Shown here: positions 16,187-25,311 of the stretch, one piece after another
Layout: the number at the start of each line of letters is the position of its first letter
Numbering within the stretch: position 1 is the first letter of the stretch
NCBI GenBank assembly: GCA_904373325.1
Contig: CAJFFP010000005.1
Location: 1-59,504 of the forward strand
DNA length: 59,504 bases
Reading direction: 5' to 3'
DNA from: Candidatus Gallimonas merdigallinarum
GTDB lineage: Bacteria; Bacillota; Clostridia; Christensenellales; Borkfalkiaceae
Notes under the pieces: model-generated
Database searches by the model: none
What the model was told of the DNA's origin: nothing
Seen by the model: the letters and a program-made list of their open reading frames with translations, nothing else
Program-made: the position numbers and the translations under genes

Positions 16187-17500
16187 ATGAAACCCGTCGT
16201 CGCAATCGTAGGACGCCCCAACGTGGGAAAAAGCACCTTTTTCAATAAGGTTGCGGGGCGCAAAATATCCATTACGGAAAACAGGCCGGGCGTCACGCGC
16301 GACCGCATCACCGTGGACTGCGAGTGGCGCGCCAAGCCGTTTACGCTCATCGATACGGGCGGCATCGAACTCAAAAGCGACGATACCATGTGGAAGGAGA
16401 TCGCCGCGCAGGCGAAGCTCGCCGTGGAGCTTGCGGACGTCATTCTCTTCTTTACCGACGGAAAGGAGGGGTTGACTTCCTCCGATTACGACGTGGCGGA
16501 TTATCTTCGCCGCAGCAAAAAGCCCGTCGTGCTCGTCGTCAATAAGGTGGACGATTATTCGCCCGAAAAACTCTTCGAGTTCTATTCTCTGGGGCTGGGC
16601 GAGCCGTACGCGGTTTCGTCCGAGCACTCCCGCGGCATCGGCGACGTACTCGATACCGCCGTGGAATTTTTCCCCAAGGGGGAGGGCGAAGAGGATACGT
16701 CCTTAAAGATCGCCGTCGTGGGCAAACCCAACGCGGGCAAAAGCTCGCTCGTCAATAAAATTCTTGGGCAGGAGCGCACCATCGTCACGCCGCTTGCGGG
16801 AACGACGCGCGACGCCGTGGATACCCGCTTCGAGCAGGGCGGGAAGGCGTACACCATCATCGATACGGCGGGCATTCGCCGCAAGCGTTCGGTGGAGGAC
16901 GACGTGGAATATTATTCCGTGCTCCGCGCCTTCGACGCAGTCCGCCGCGCGGACGTCTGTCTCCTCGTGGTGGACGCGGGCGAGGGGCTGACCGAGCAGG
17001 ACGTGAAGATCATCGGCTACGTTCACGAGCAGGGTAAGCCGAGCGTCGTCGTCATGAACAAGTGGGATACGATCGAGAAAGATACGCACACCATCGAAAA
17101 GTTCGAGGCGAAACTGCGCGACGATCTCAAATTCATGGACTATTTCAAGTCGGTATATATCTCCGCCAAGACGGGGCAGCGCGTAGACCGCATTCTTACG
17201 CTCGCCGAAGAGGCTTACGCGCACGCCAATTTCCGCGTGCCGACGGGTGAGCTGAACGATCTTCTGATGGACGCGATGCGCGTCTCCGAACCGCCGTCCT
17301 ATCAGGGCCGCCGCCTGAAAATGTACTTTGCTTCGCAGGTCGCGGTGCGCCCGCCGCTCTTCGTGCTCATGGTCAACGACGAGGGGCTGATGCACTTCTC
17401 GTATGAGCGGTATCTGGAAAACGTCATCCGCGGCGCGTACGATTTTTCGGGTACGCCCATCCGCATTCAGGTGCGCAACAACAAGGAGCAGTCGTCATGA
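16187..17500 (+). CDS. der: Ribosome biogenesis GTPase Der (EngA)
   Basis: A 437-residue protein with two GTPase domains in tandem, the defining feature of Der. Walker A loops are GRPNVGKST (residues 8-16) and GKPNAGKSS (about 182-190); G4 motifs are NKVD and NKWD. A C-terminal KH-like domain follows (KMYFASQVAVRPPLFVLMVND). Der acts in assembly of the 50S subunit. The true start is the ATG at 16187 behind GGGAGG; the longer frame upstream overlaps the terminator and promoter. The stop overlaps plsY by four bases. Confidence 0.97.
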   Translation: MKPVVAIVGRPNVGKSTFFNKVAGRKISITENRPGVTRDRITVDCEWRAKPFTLIDTGGIELKSDDTMWKEIAAQAKLAVELADVILFFTDGKEGLTSSDYDVADYLRRSKKPVVLVVNKVDDYSPEKLFEFYSLGLGEPYAVSSEHSRGIGDVLDTAVEFFPKGEGEEDTSLKIAVVGKPNAGKSSLVNKILGQERTIVTPLAGTTRDAVDTRFEQGGKAYTIIDTAGIRRKRSVEDDVEYYSVLRAFDAVRRADVCLLVVDAGEGLTEQDVKIIGYVHEQGKPSVVVMNKWDTIEKDTHTIEKFEAKLRDDLKFMDYFKSVYISAKTGQRVDRILTLAEEAYAHANFRVPTGELNDLLMDAMRVSEPPSYQGRRLKMYFASQVAVRPPLFVLMVNDEGLMHFSYERYLENVIRGAYDFSGTPIRIQVRNNKEQSS

Positions 17501-18234
17501 AGCCCGTTGCATTTTCCGAGCTTTGGTATTGGCTGCTGCTGATGGCGGTCGTCTGTTATCTGATCGGCTGCTTCAATTTTGCGGTACTCATCGCCAGGAC
17601 CAAGCACAAAGACGTGCATAAGATCGGCAGCGGCAACCCCGGGACGATGAACATGACGCGCGAATTCGGGCTGAAAGTGGGGCTTATAAACTTTCTGTGC
17701 GACGCGTGCAAGGGCGGCATTCCCGCCGTCGTCAGTTATTTCATCTTCCGCGGATATGTGTTCGCGGGAACGGAGATCGCGGTTTCCGATTTCACGCGGT
17801 ATTTCTGCGGACTGTTCGTCATCATCGGGCATATCTGGCCCGTCACCATGAAGTTTCAGGGCGGAAAGGGCATCGCCTCCTCGCTGGGACTGTTCTGGTT
17901 CTGTCTTTCCTGCGAGGACCCGTGGTATATCCTCTACGGATTTCTCGCGCTCGTCGGGGTGGTCGCGTATATCGCGTTCACCGAATGGGGGTCGATGGGT
18001 TCGCTGCTCGGCGTGAGCGGATTCTCCGTCTGGCAGGGACTTGTGTTCTACTTCCGCTATCAGTCGTCGCTCATGAACGGCTGGGTGATCGCAATGTTCG
18101 TCCTGCTGCTGTGCCTCAACTTCCTCACATGGTTTGCGCACCGCAAAAACCTCGTGCGCCTGTTTGCGGGGGAAGAACACCGCACTTCGGTGAAAAAGCT
18201 CTCCAAAGGCAAACGCGGAACGGAAAATATGTAA
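17497..18234 (+). CDS. plsY: Glycerol-3-phosphate acyltransferase PlsY
   Basis: A 245-residue membrane enzyme that acylates glycerol-3-phosphate with acyl-phosphate, the first step of phospholipid synthesis in most Gram-positives. The PlsY motifs GSGNPGTMN (about residues 46-54) and GGKGIA (about 123-128) are present among several hydrophobic helices. A hydrophilic C-terminal tail (FAGEEHRTSVKKLSKGKRG) is longer than usual. It starts within the der stop codon, and der-plsY pairing is common in Firmicutes. Confidence 0.93.
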   Translation: MKPVAFSELWYWLLLMAVVCYLIGCFNFAVLIARTKHKDVHKIGSGNPGTMNMTREFGLKVGLINFLCDACKGGIPAVVSYFIFRGYVFAGTEIAVSDFTRYFCGLFVIIGHIWPVTMKFQGGKGIASSLGLFWFCLSCEDPWYILYGFLALVGVVAYIAFTEWGSMGSLLGVSGFSVWQGLVFYFRYQSSLMNGWVIAMFVLLLCLNFLTWFAHRKNLVRLFAGEEHRTSVKKLSKGKRGTENM

Positions 18235-18246
18235 GTATAAATCAGC

Positions 18247-18280
18247 GCAACGCGCCGCCCCGTTCGGGGCGGCGCGTTGC
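18247..18280. terminator. Strong hairpin between convergent plsY and membrane-protein genes
   Basis: GCAACGCGCCGCCCC (18247-18261) pairs perfectly with GGGGCGGCGCGTTGC (18266-18280) around GTTC. T tracts are poor on both sides, but the location between converging genes suggests a bidirectional terminator. Confidence 0.7.
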
Positions 18281-18313
18281 CGTATGTGTGCGCTTTCGGA
18301 AGAGAGACGCTGT

Positions 18314-19108
18314 TTATTCCGTTTCGTCTGTCTGTTCATCCGCAAGATCGTCTGTCTTGTCGTCCTTTTTCTTTTTGCGGAAGGGCGGGAGAGGGCGGAA
18401 ATCGAACGCGCTCATGGCGGCGGGCTTTTTAAAAAACAGCGCCGTCATGGGAATGAGCAGCACGAGCGAGCCGCAGAGCATCAGGAACATATCCATCATG
18501 GTATCCACGAGCGCGGTGCCGCGCTTGTTGCTCACGATGAACGTTCCGTCGGGGAGTTCGGCGATCACGCCGTCAGCCCACTCCTGTGCGCTGGACGTGG
18601 GCGAAACGGTGTCTACCGTGAACTCGAACAGTTCCCAAAGGTACCCGAGTGCCAGCGTAATGAGGAGCGCAAACAGAAGCACAGAGATGGTTTTTCTCGT
18701 GCCTGCGGGCTGATTTCTCAAAAGCGCCAGCGCAAGCCCGATGCCCGCCGCCGAGAAAACGACGCCCGAACAAGCGTGCAGGATCCAGTCCCATACGTCG
18801 ATCATGCCGTAGAGGTCGTACACGTTCCCAAGAACGTTTGCGCTGAACGCAAACGCCGAAACGCAGATCTCCACGGGAAGGGGCGCGCGGAAACGGAACA
18901 CAAATTCCGCTGCAAAGACGGCGGAAATGCCCAAAAGTCCGAAAACCGTGTGCTGTACTTTGTGGAGATACCAGCCCGTTTCCATGGACTGCGTCGTAAA
19001 TTCCACCGTGCGCCAGATGAATCCGCCGAGCGTTGCGGCGATCAGCGCCGCCCAGACGATGAGCGCGGCGAGGTTGCGCGGAACGGAAAAGAAAGATTTC
19101 AGTTTCAT
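18314..19108 (-). CDS. Polytopic membrane protein, hypothetical
   Basis: A 264-residue protein with about six to seven hydrophobic helices and a short charged tail (FRKKKKDDKTDDLADEQTDETE). A central segment YDLYGMIDVWDWILHACSG, with Asp and His at a membrane edge, recalls a group of clostridial membrane proteins related to the DUF2238/YjdF family; this is a weak match. GGAG is five bases before the ATG, and a good promoter precedes it. It is a single-gene unit on the opposite strand from its neighbours. Function unknown. Confidence 0.75.
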   Translation of the reverse strand: MKLKSFFSVPRNLAALIVWAALIAATLGGFIWRTVEFTTQSMETGWYLHKVQHTVFGLLGISAVFAAEFVFRFRAPLPVEICVSAFAFSANVLGNVYDLYGMIDVWDWILHACSGVVFSAAGIGLALALLRNQPAGTRKTISVLLFALLITLALGYLWELFEFTVDTVSPTSSAQEWADGVIAELPDGTFIVSNKRGTALVDTMMDMFLMLCGSLVLLIPMTALFFKKPAAMSAFDFRPLPPFRKKKKDDKTDDLADEQTDETE

Positions 19109-19140
19109 AGAGACTCCGTATGCAGAGCGCTGCGGGAACT

Positions 19141-19169
19141 ATCATACCTTTTTTTTGCGCGCTTGTCAA
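19141..19169 (-). promoter_or_regulatory. SigA promoter of the polytopic membrane-protein gene
   Basis: Minus strand: TTGACA (19169-19164), 17 bases, TATGAT (19146-19141), about 32 bases before the ATG at 19108. Confidence 0.82.
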
Positions 19170-19257
19170 GAAAAGCGCGGCGGGTGGCGTATCTATGCGC
19201 GCAGTTGTGTAAATGAACCGCTTTTATGCGGGAATCCCGTTTTTTCATCGCATTTCA

Positions 19258-19287
19258 TTGACTTTTTATGCAATGCAATGGTATACT
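19258..19287 (+). promoter_or_regulatory. Histidine-operon promoter, -10 at an insertion edge
   Basis: TTGACT (19258-19263), 18 bases, TATACT (19282-19287). The last two -10 bases belong to the left end of a 279-bp structured element; the right end of that element regenerates TATAAT at 19561-19566. Transcripts from here would carry the whole element as a roughly 310-base leader before hisZ. Confidence 0.7.
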
Positions 19288-19562
19288 GTAAGGGAACAAT
19301 ACGAAGCACGCCTTTGGCGGAATCTTTTCGGCATCTTTTTGCTCATCTTCCTTGTAATACCTCGGTATTACTGCGTCATCTTCACCAAAATCTGACGCGA
19401 AAATCTTCACGCCAAAGGTGCAAAGCAATCAAAAGCGGCAAGATGAGCGGTCAGACGAGGCGAAGCTCGCAGCGCGTGCCGTGTGGCACGGGCAAGGGAT
19501 TCAACAAAGTATGAGCGCATAGTTTCCGCTTTTGATCGGTTTCGTATTACTTCCTTACAGTA
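19284..19562 (+). mobile_element. MITE-like element with terminal inverted repeats in the his leader
   Basis: The ends are 22-bp inverted repeats (19284-19305 and 19541-19562) matching at 19 positions, with identical tips TACTGTAAGG / CCTTACAGTA. Each tip is flanked by TA, and TATA stands at both junctions, as in TA-targeting IS630/mariner-type elements. Inside are two hairpin domains: one closed by GCACGCCTTTGGCG (19306-19319) with CGCCAAAGGTGC (19410-19421), holding a perfect GTAATACC/GGTATTAC hairpin (19354-19371), and one closed by ATCAAAAGCGG (19428-19438) with CCGCTTTTGAT (19526-19536). There is no coding capacity. It fills most of the 493-base gap before hisZ. It could alternatively be a native structured regulatory leader; no T-box motif was seen. 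Confidence 0.65.
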
Positions 19563-19601
19563 TAATGGAAGATAAGAAAATACCGGATACGGAGAAGGAA
19601 T

Positions 19602-20768
19602 ATGACCTTCCGAAAACTTCCTGCGGGCGTGCAGGATATTCTGCCTTCCGAGTGCAGGATTCTCAACGAGATCAGAGGAAAACTCTCTGCCCTGTTCGAG
19701 GCGAACGGGTACGAACCCGTGCTTTCTGCCGCCGTGGACTATTACGATACTTATTCGCAGATTAAAAGCGGACTTCCCGAAGAGCGGATGTTCAAATTTA
19801 CCGACGGCGACGGGAAGCTCCTTGTTCTGCGCCCCGACGCGACGCTCTCCATCTCCCGCATTGCGGCGACCAAGTTGGAGCGCGAAACGGCGCGCCTGTA
19901 TTATTTTGCCAACAAGTGGGACGCGCAGAACGCGGGCGGACTGAAAAGCCGCGAGATCATTCAGGCGGGCGTGGAGCGGCTTGGCGAGAGCGGCGCGTTT
20001 TCGGACGCGCAGACCATCGCGTTCGCCATCGACTGCGCGCGGGCGGCGGGGATCGAGGATCCCATCGTCGAGATCGGACACGTCGGTTACTTCAAAGGGA
20101 TTTTGGAGGCGTGCGGCGCGGCGCAGGCGGAGGAAGTCCGCGCCTGCATCAACGCAAAGGACGGGCTGAACGCCGAGCGGGTGCTCCGCGAGGCGGGCGC
20201 GGGCAGCGCGACGCTGGACGCGGTGCGCGCTCTTCCCACGCTCTTCGGCGGAACGGAAGTGTTCGACCGCGCCGAACGGCTGACGGAGAGCGAAGAGGCG
20301 CGCGCGGCGGTCGCGCACCTCAAAGAGGTCGGGCGCATTCTCGCCGAGATGGGTTACGAGGATAATATCTGTTTCGACCTCGGTACGGTCAGGCGGCTCT
20401 CCTATTATTCGGGCGTCGTGTTCTCGGGATTTGTGAAGGAGCTGGGCGTTCCCGTGCTCTCGGGCGGGCGGTACGATACGCTCGCAGACGATTTCGGCAA
20501 ACATATTCCCGCCGTCGGGTTCGCCATGGGGCTGAAACGCGTACTCGTCGCCCTCGAACGGCAGGGCAATCTTCCCGCTTCGCCCGCGCCCGACGTTGCC
20601 GTCGGCTGCGAACAGGGTGCGGAGCGCGGCGCGTACGCGCTTTGCCGAAAGCTGACCGCCGAGGGAAATCGGGTCACGCTGCTCGCCGAATACGGCGCGG
20701 AGGCGCTTGCCGCCGCGGCTGCGCGCGAGAAATATTTCGTCACGAAGGAGGGGGTTCGGAAGGTATGA
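19602..20768 (+). CDS. hisZ: ATP phosphoribosyltransferase regulatory subunit HisZ
   Basis: A 388-residue class II aminoacyl-tRNA-synthetase-like protein lacking the C-terminal tRNA-binding domain of HisRS. The N-terminus LPAGVQDILPSECR and the segments FKFTDGDGKLLVLRPD and GGRYDTLADDFG mark HisZ. It pairs with the short form of HisG, encoded next with a four-base overlap, to form the hetero-octameric first enzyme of histidine synthesis that is inhibited by histidine. AAGGA precedes the ATG. It is the first gene of the eight-gene his operon. Confidence 0.95.
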   Translation: MTFRKLPAGVQDILPSECRILNEIRGKLSALFEANGYEPVLSAAVDYYDTYSQIKSGLPEERMFKFTDGDGKLLVLRPDATLSISRIAATKLERETARLYYFANKWDAQNAGGLKSREIIQAGVERLGESGAFSDAQTIAFAIDCARAAGIEDPIVEIGHVGYFKGILEACGAAQAEEVRACINAKDGLNAERVLREAGAGSATLDAVRALPTLFGGTEVFDRAERLTESEEARAAVAHLKEVGRILAEMGYEDNICFDLGTVRRLSYYSGVVFSGFVKELGVPVLSGGRYDTLADDFGKHIPAVGFAMGLKRVLVALERQGNLPASPAPDVAVGCEQGAERGAYALCRKLTAEGNRVTLLAEYGAEALAAAAAREKYFVTKEGVRKV

Positions 20769-21391
20769 TCACGTTTGCGCTTCCCAAAGGGAGACTCGCG
20801 GAAAAGAGCGCGGAACTGCTCGCCGCCTGCGGCGTGGATACGGCGGTGCTTGCGGAGGACACCCGCAAACTCGTGCTGGAAAGCGGAGATAAAGCGTACC
20901 GCTTCTTTCTCGTGAAGCCCGCCGACGTTCCCGTATATGTGGAGTCTGGCGTTGCCGACCTCGGCATCGTCGGAAAAGATACCCTCATCGAAGAGGGGCG
21001 CGATTTATACGAGATGCTCGATCTGAAAATGGGGGAGTGCCGTCTGTGCATTGCGGGGTATCCCGAGCGCAAGGACGTGCTCACCAACGCGCACCTGCGC
21101 GTCGCCACCAAGTACGTGAATACGGCGAAGAAGGTGTTCGCGGGGCGGGGCGAGGAGATCGAGATCATTCCTCTGCACGGGTCCATCGAGCTTGCGCCCG
21201 TCACGGGACTTGCCGACGTCATTTTGGACGTGGTCCAGACGGGTTCCACGCTCAAAGCGAACGGGCTTGTGGTGCTCGAAGAGATTTTCACGGGCATTAC
21301 GGCGCGGCTCGTCGCCAATAAAGTCAGCTTAAAAACCAAGGCGGCGGACATTCTGCCCCTGATCGGAAAGTTGAAGGAGGTGCTCGGATGA
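20765..21391 (+). CDS. hisG: ATP phosphoribosyltransferase, short form
   Basis: A 208-residue enzyme joining ATP and PRPP, the committed step of histidine synthesis. It starts ITFALPKGRLAEKSAELL and contains the PRPP-binding region DVVQTGSTLKANGL. The C-terminal regulatory domain of long HisG is absent, which fits with the adjacent hisZ. The ATG at 20765 overlaps the hisZ stop; the longer upstream frame lies inside hisZ and is rejected. It overlaps hisD by four bases. Confidence 0.97.
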   Translation: MITFALPKGRLAEKSAELLAACGVDTAVLAEDTRKLVLESGDKAYRFFLVKPADVPVYVESGVADLGIVGKDTLIEEGRDLYEMLDLKMGECRLCIAGYPERKDVLTNAHLRVATKYVNTAKKVFAGRGEEIEIIPLHGSIELAPVTGLADVILDVVQTGSTLKANGLVVLEEIFTGITARLVANKVSLKTKAADILPLIGKLKEVLG

Positions 21392-22671
21392 AAATTTTCA
21401 GCGAAGAGACTTGCGGTCAGCTTTTAACGCGCGCCTTCGACGAGCGCGAAAAGGAGCTTGCGGCGGTCAAGGAAATTCTCTCCGCCGTGCGCGCGCGCGG
21501 CGATCGGGCGGTGTTTGAATACGAGGAAAAATTCGACGGCACAACGCTCACGCAGGAAAATTTCCGCGTTTCGGAAGCGGAGTTTGCGGCGGCGTACGCG
21601 GCGGTCGAACCCGAGTTCCTCGAAAGCCTGAAAAAGGCGATCGACAACGTTTACGGCTACCATGTCCGCGTCGGACGGCAGGATACGGTGCGGAGCGCGA
21701 ACGGCAGAACGACGGGTTACGTCGTGCGGGCGGTGGAACGCGCGGGTATCTACGTCCCCGGCGGGACGGCGCCGCTTTCCTCTTCCGTTTTAATGGGTGT
21801 TCTGCCCGCCAAGGCGGCGGGGGTGGGGCGCATCGTCGTCGTGACGCCCGCAAAGGCGGGAAAGATTTCTCCCTATACGCTCGTGGCGGCAAAGGAGTGC
21901 GGCGTTGACGAAGTGTATAAATGCGGCGGCGCGCAGGCAATTGCGGCGCTTGCATACGGCACGGAGAGCGTCCCGAAAGTGGACGTGATCGCAGGTCCGG
22001 GCAATATTTTCGTCACCCTTGCCAAAAAGGAAGTGTACGGGCAGGTGGGCATCGATATGCTCGCAGGTCCGAGCGAAATCCTCATCGTGGCGGATTCGTC
22101 CGCCGATCCCGACTATGTGGCGGCGGACGTGCTGTCTCAGGCGGAACACGACGTGCTCGCGCGCGCCATCGTCATCACGACGGACGCCGCGCTCGCCGAA
22201 AAGATTGCGGCGGCGGTGGAGGAGCAGCTCGCGCGCCTTCCCCGCGAACCAATCGCGCGGAAATCCATCGGGACGGGCGGCGGCATTATCGTCGTGAACT
22301 CGCTTGACCGCGCCTGCGCGCTTGCCAACGAGATCGCGCCCGAACATCTGGAACTGTACGTGAAAGACCCCGACGCGCTGCTGCCGAGCATCAGGAACGC
22401 GGGCGCGGTGTTTCTGGGCGGGTACACGCCCGAACCCGTGGGCGACTACTTTGCGGGTCCCGACCATATCCTTCCCACGTCGGGCAGCGCGAAGTTCTTC
22501 CAAGTGCTCAACGAAGACATTTTCACGCGGAAAATGAGCGTGATTTCCTATACAAAAGACGCGCTCCTTACGGACGGGGCGGACATTGTCCGCCTTGCGG
22601 AGAGCGAAGGGCTGACCGCGCACGCGAACGCGGTGGCGATCCGTATGCAGAAGGAGGGAAAAAAGGCATGA
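21388..22671 (+). CDS. hisD: Histidinol dehydrogenase
   Basis: A 427-residue zinc- and NAD-dependent enzyme oxidising L-histidinol to histidine, the last two steps of the pathway. Family motifs YVPGGTAPLSSSVLM, IAGPGNIFV, GPSEILI, SQAEHD (metal ligands and catalytic residues) and the C-terminal HILPTSGSAKFF are all present, with the usual length. Start overlaps the hisG stop and its own stop overlaps hisB, so translation is coupled along the operon. Confidence 0.97.
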   Translation: MKIFSEETCGQLLTRAFDEREKELAAVKEILSAVRARGDRAVFEYEEKFDGTTLTQENFRVSEAEFAAAYAAVEPEFLESLKKAIDNVYGYHVRVGRQDTVRSANGRTTGYVVRAVERAGIYVPGGTAPLSSSVLMGVLPAKAAGVGRIVVVTPAKAGKISPYTLVAAKECGVDEVYKCGGAQAIAALAYGTESVPKVDVIAGPGNIFVTLAKKEVYGQVGIDMLAGPSEILIVADSSADPDYVAADVLSQAEHDVLARAIVITTDAALAEKIAAAVEEQLARLPREPIARKSIGTGGGIIVVNSLDRACALANEIAPEHLELYVKDPDALLPSIRNAGAVFLGGYTPEPVGDYFAGPDHILPTSGSAKFFQVLNEDIFTRKMSVISYTKDALLTDGADIVRLAESEGLTAHANAVAIRMQKEGKKA

Positions 22672-23246
22672 GAAGGGCGGACGCGTCGCGGAAAACAAAG
22701 GAAACGCAGATCGAACTTTCGCTCGATCTGGACGGAACGGGAAAGGCGCAGATCGATACGGGCGTCGGGTTTTTCGACCATATGCTCGAACTGTTCACCG
22801 TGCACGGCAGGCTGAACGTAACGCTCTCGTGCAGGGGCGATCTGCAAGTGGACGCGCACCACACGGTGGAGGACGTGGGCATCGCGCTCGGCGACTGTTT
22901 CCGGCAGGCGCTGGGCGATAAAAAGGGCATCGCCCGCTTTGCCGACCGCCTTGTGCCGATGGACGACGTCGCGGCGCTCGTCGCCGTCGATTTCAGCGGC
23001 AGACCCGCGCTCATCTTCGAGGAGACGCTCTCGGGCAGGGTCGGCAATTTCGATATGGAGCTTGTGGAGGAATTCCTGCGCGCGTTCACCGCGCACGCGG
23101 GATTCAACCTGTATGTGAAACTCCTGCGCTGCGGCAACCGCCACCACGAGGCGGAGGCGATCTTCAAGGCGCTCGCGCTGTGCGTGCGCGACGCGGTGAA
23201 GATCGTATCGGACGAAATTCCTTCCTCCAAGGGGATGCTCGAATGA
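22668..23246 (+). CDS. hisB: Imidazoleglycerol-phosphate dehydratase
   Basis: A 192-residue enzyme, the single-domain form without a fused histidinol phosphatase. Both metal-binding His/Glu motifs are intact (DAHHTVEDVGIALG, and NRHHEAEAIFKALA), as is GVGFFDHML near the N-terminus. It catalyses the sixth pathway step. The absence of a fused phosphatase means that histidinol-phosphate phosphatase must be encoded elsewhere. ATGA overlaps join it to hisD and hisH. Confidence 0.97.
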   Translation: MRRADASRKTKETQIELSLDLDGTGKAQIDTGVGFFDHMLELFTVHGRLNVTLSCRGDLQVDAHHTVEDVGIALGDCFRQALGDKKGIARFADRLVPMDDVAALVAVDFSGRPALIFEETLSGRVGNFDMELVEEFLRAFTAHAGFNLYVKLLRCGNRHHEAEAIFKALALCVRDAVKIVSDEIPSSKGMLE

Positions 23247-23833
23247 TCGGGATCATCGATTACGGCATGGGCAACCTGCGCTCGGTCTTGAAGGCGATCG
23301 AGTTCCTCGGCGGGAGCGCGGGCGTATATACGGAGCAGAGCGCGCTCGACGGGTGCGACAAACTCATTCTCCCCGGCGTCGGGAGCTTCGGCGCGGGCAT
23401 GGAAAATCTTCGCCGCGGCGGATTGGACGAGTATGTCAGACGCCGCGCGGCGGACGGCACGCCCGTGCTGGGGATCTGCCTCGGAATGCAGTTCCTGCTC
23501 GAAGAGAGCGAGGAAGAGGGCGTCTTTACGGGGCTGGGGCTTGTGAAAGGGCGCGTCGTTCCCTTTACGGAGGGGAAAATTCCGCACATGGGCTGGAACG
23601 CCGTGGACGATATGCGCGGTCCGCTCTTCGACGGGATCCCCTCGGGAACGCAGTTCTATTTCGTGCACAGCTATTTTGCGGATACGACGGACGAGTTCAC
23701 GCTCGGCACGACGGAGTATTACCGCACGTTCGCCTCGGCGGTCGGAAAGGACAACGTGTTCGGCGTACAGTTCCACCCCGAAAAGAGCGGGGCGGCGGGC
23801 TTGCAGCTCATGCGCAATTTTATGAAAATTTGA
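23243..23833 (+). CDS. hisH: Imidazole glycerol phosphate synthase, glutaminase subunit
   Basis: A 196-residue class I glutamine amidotransferase that supplies ammonia to HisF. The nucleophile cysteine lies in GICLGMQ, and the His/Glu partners in QFHPEKSG. The start MIGIIDYGMGNLRSV is canonical and is placed at 23243, overlapping the hisB stop; an upstream in-frame codon is inside hisB. Its partner hisF lies two genes downstream, with hisA between, the usual HisHAF order. Confidence 0.97.
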   Translation: MIGIIDYGMGNLRSVLKAIEFLGGSAGVYTEQSALDGCDKLILPGVGSFGAGMENLRRGGLDEYVRRRAADGTPVLGICLGMQFLLEESEEEGVFTGLGLVKGRVVPFTEGKIPHMGWNAVDDMRGPLFDGIPSGTQFYFVHSYFADTTDEFTLGTTEYYRTFASAVGKDNVFGVQFHPEKSGAAGLQLMRNFMKI

Positions 23834-23841
23834 GGTCACAG

Positions 23842-24543
23842 ATGAAACTCTATCCTGCGATCGACGTACTCGGCGGGCGCGCCGTGCGTCTGCTATATGG
23901 AAAACGGGATCAGGTCACCGACTACGGCGATCCCGTGGACTGCGCCAAACGCTGGGTGGACGAGGGCGCGGAGATCCTGCACGTCGTCGATCTCTCGGGC
24001 GCGTTCGGCGAAGCGGACGGCTTTGAGAAGGTGTTGGAACGCATCGCAAAGCTGGGCGTTCCCGTGCAGTCGGGCGGGGGGCTTCGGTCGATGGCGGAAA
24101 TCCACCGCCGTTTCCGCGCGGGCGCGGACCGCGTGGTGCTCGGCACCGTCTGCGTGGAACATCCCGAAGTGCTGTACGAGGCGGTGGAGCGGTATCGCGA
24201 TAAGATCGTGGCGGGAATCGACGCGAAGGACGGGCGTCTCGCCGTGCGCGGCTGGACGCAGCTTGCCGACAAAGACGCGTTTGAATTCGGCTGCGAGGCG
24301 AAGGCGCTGGGCGTGACGGATGCGGTGTTCACGGACATCGGGCGGGACGGCGCGCTTTCGGGCGTCAACGTGGAAGAGACGGTGCGCATGGGCGAAACGG
24401 GTCTGAACATCATCGCCTCGGGCGGCGTGCGCGATCTGAATGATCTGCGCGCGCTTCAAGCGCAGGGCGTGTACGGCGTTATTCTGGGGCGCGCGCTCTA
24501 TACGGGCGCGATCTCCCTCAGAGACGCATTCGAGGTGCGCTGA
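23842..24543 (+). CDS. hisA: ProFAR isomerase HisA
   Basis: A 233-residue (beta/alpha)8-barrel enzyme that isomerises ProFAR to PRFAR. The catalytic aspartate is in [14 protein letters not shown], and phosphate-binding glycine motifs ([16 protein letters not shown]) are present in both barrel halves. GAGGTCACAG precedes the ATG. Its stop touches the hisF ATG by one base. It shows the half-barrel repeat typical of HisA/HisF. Confidence 0.97.
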   Translation: MKLYPAIDVLGGRAVRLLYGKRDQVTDYGDPVDCAKRWVDEGAEILHVVDLSGAFGEADGFEKVLERIAKLGVPVQSGGGLRSMAEIHRRFRAGADRVVLGTVCVEHPEVLYEAVERYRDKIVAGIDAKDGRLAVRGWTQLADKDAFEFGCEAKALGVTDAVFTDIGRDGALSGVNVEETVRMGETGLNIIASGGVRDLNDLRALQAQGVYGVILGRALYTGAISLRDAFEVR

Positions 24544-25310
24544 TGGTACGCAAAAGACTCATTCCCTGTCTGGATTTAAAGGACGGGCGCGTCGTCAAGG
24601 GCGTCAATTTCGTCAGCCTGATCGACGCGGGCGACCCCGTCGAGACGGCGAAACTTTACAACGCGTTCGGCGCGGACGAGATCGTCTTTCTCGATATTAC
24701 CGCGAGCTACCGCGGGGATTCTCCCATGTGGGACGTCATCGCGCGGGCGAGCGAGCAGGTGTTCCTCCCGCTCACCGTGGGCGGCGGAATGCGCACGACG
24801 GAGGATTTCAGACGGATGCTCGCCTGCGGGGCGGATAAGATCGCGGTCAACTCCGCGGCGATCCGCAATCCCGACCTCATCACCGACGCCGCGATGAAGT
24901 TCGGCCGTCAGTGCGTGGTGCTCGCGGTGGACGCGAAGCGCGGCGAAAACGGGCGGTACGACGTCTATCTCAACGGCGGCAGGGTGAACACGGGGCTGGA
25001 CGCGATCGAATGGATCTGCGAGGGTGTCAAGCGCGGCGCGGGCGAAGTCCTGCTCACGAGCATGGACCGCGACGGCACGCGGGCGGGGTACGACCTCGAA
25101 CTCACCCGTCAGGCGGCGGAGGCGGTGAACGTCCCCGTGATCGCCTCGGGCGGCGCGGGCAAGATGAGCCACTTCTACGACGTGCTCACCGAGGGCGGCG
25201 CGGACGCGGCGCTCGCGGCGTCGCTCTTCCACTTCGGCATCATCAATATGCGCGACTTAAAAAGTTATCTCGCGGAGCGGGGCGTTCCCGTCCGCATGGA
25301 GGGCAACTGA
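24543..25310 (+). CDS. hisF: Imidazole glycerol phosphate synthase, cyclase subunit
   Basis: A 255-residue barrel enzyme that with HisH converts PRFAR to imidazole glycerol phosphate and AICAR. The catalytic residues lie in [17 protein letters not shown] and [13 protein letters not shown], and phosphate-binding loops VGGGMRT and ASGGAGKM are present. The start overlaps hisA by one base; hisIE begins two bases after the stop. Confidence 0.97.
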   Translation: MVRKRLIPCLDLKDGRVVKGVNFVSLIDAGDPVETAKLYNAFGADEIVFLDITASYRGDSPMWDVIARASEQVFLPLTVGGGMRTTEDFRRMLACGADKIAVNSAAIRNPDLITDAAMKFGRQCVVLAVDAKRGENGRYDVYLNGGRVNTGLDAIEWICEGVKRGAGEVLLTSMDRDGTRAGYDLELTRQAAEAVNVPVIASGGAGKMSHFYDVLTEGGADAALAASLFHFGIINMRDLKSYLAERGVPVRMEGN

Positions 25311-25311
25311 T

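Noticed and set aside
19284-19562. T-box riboswitch for histidine genes
   Set aside because: No T-box sequence (GGTGGTACCGCG-like) or specifier-loop arrangement was found, and the terminal inverted repeats with TA flanks suggest an insertion instead.
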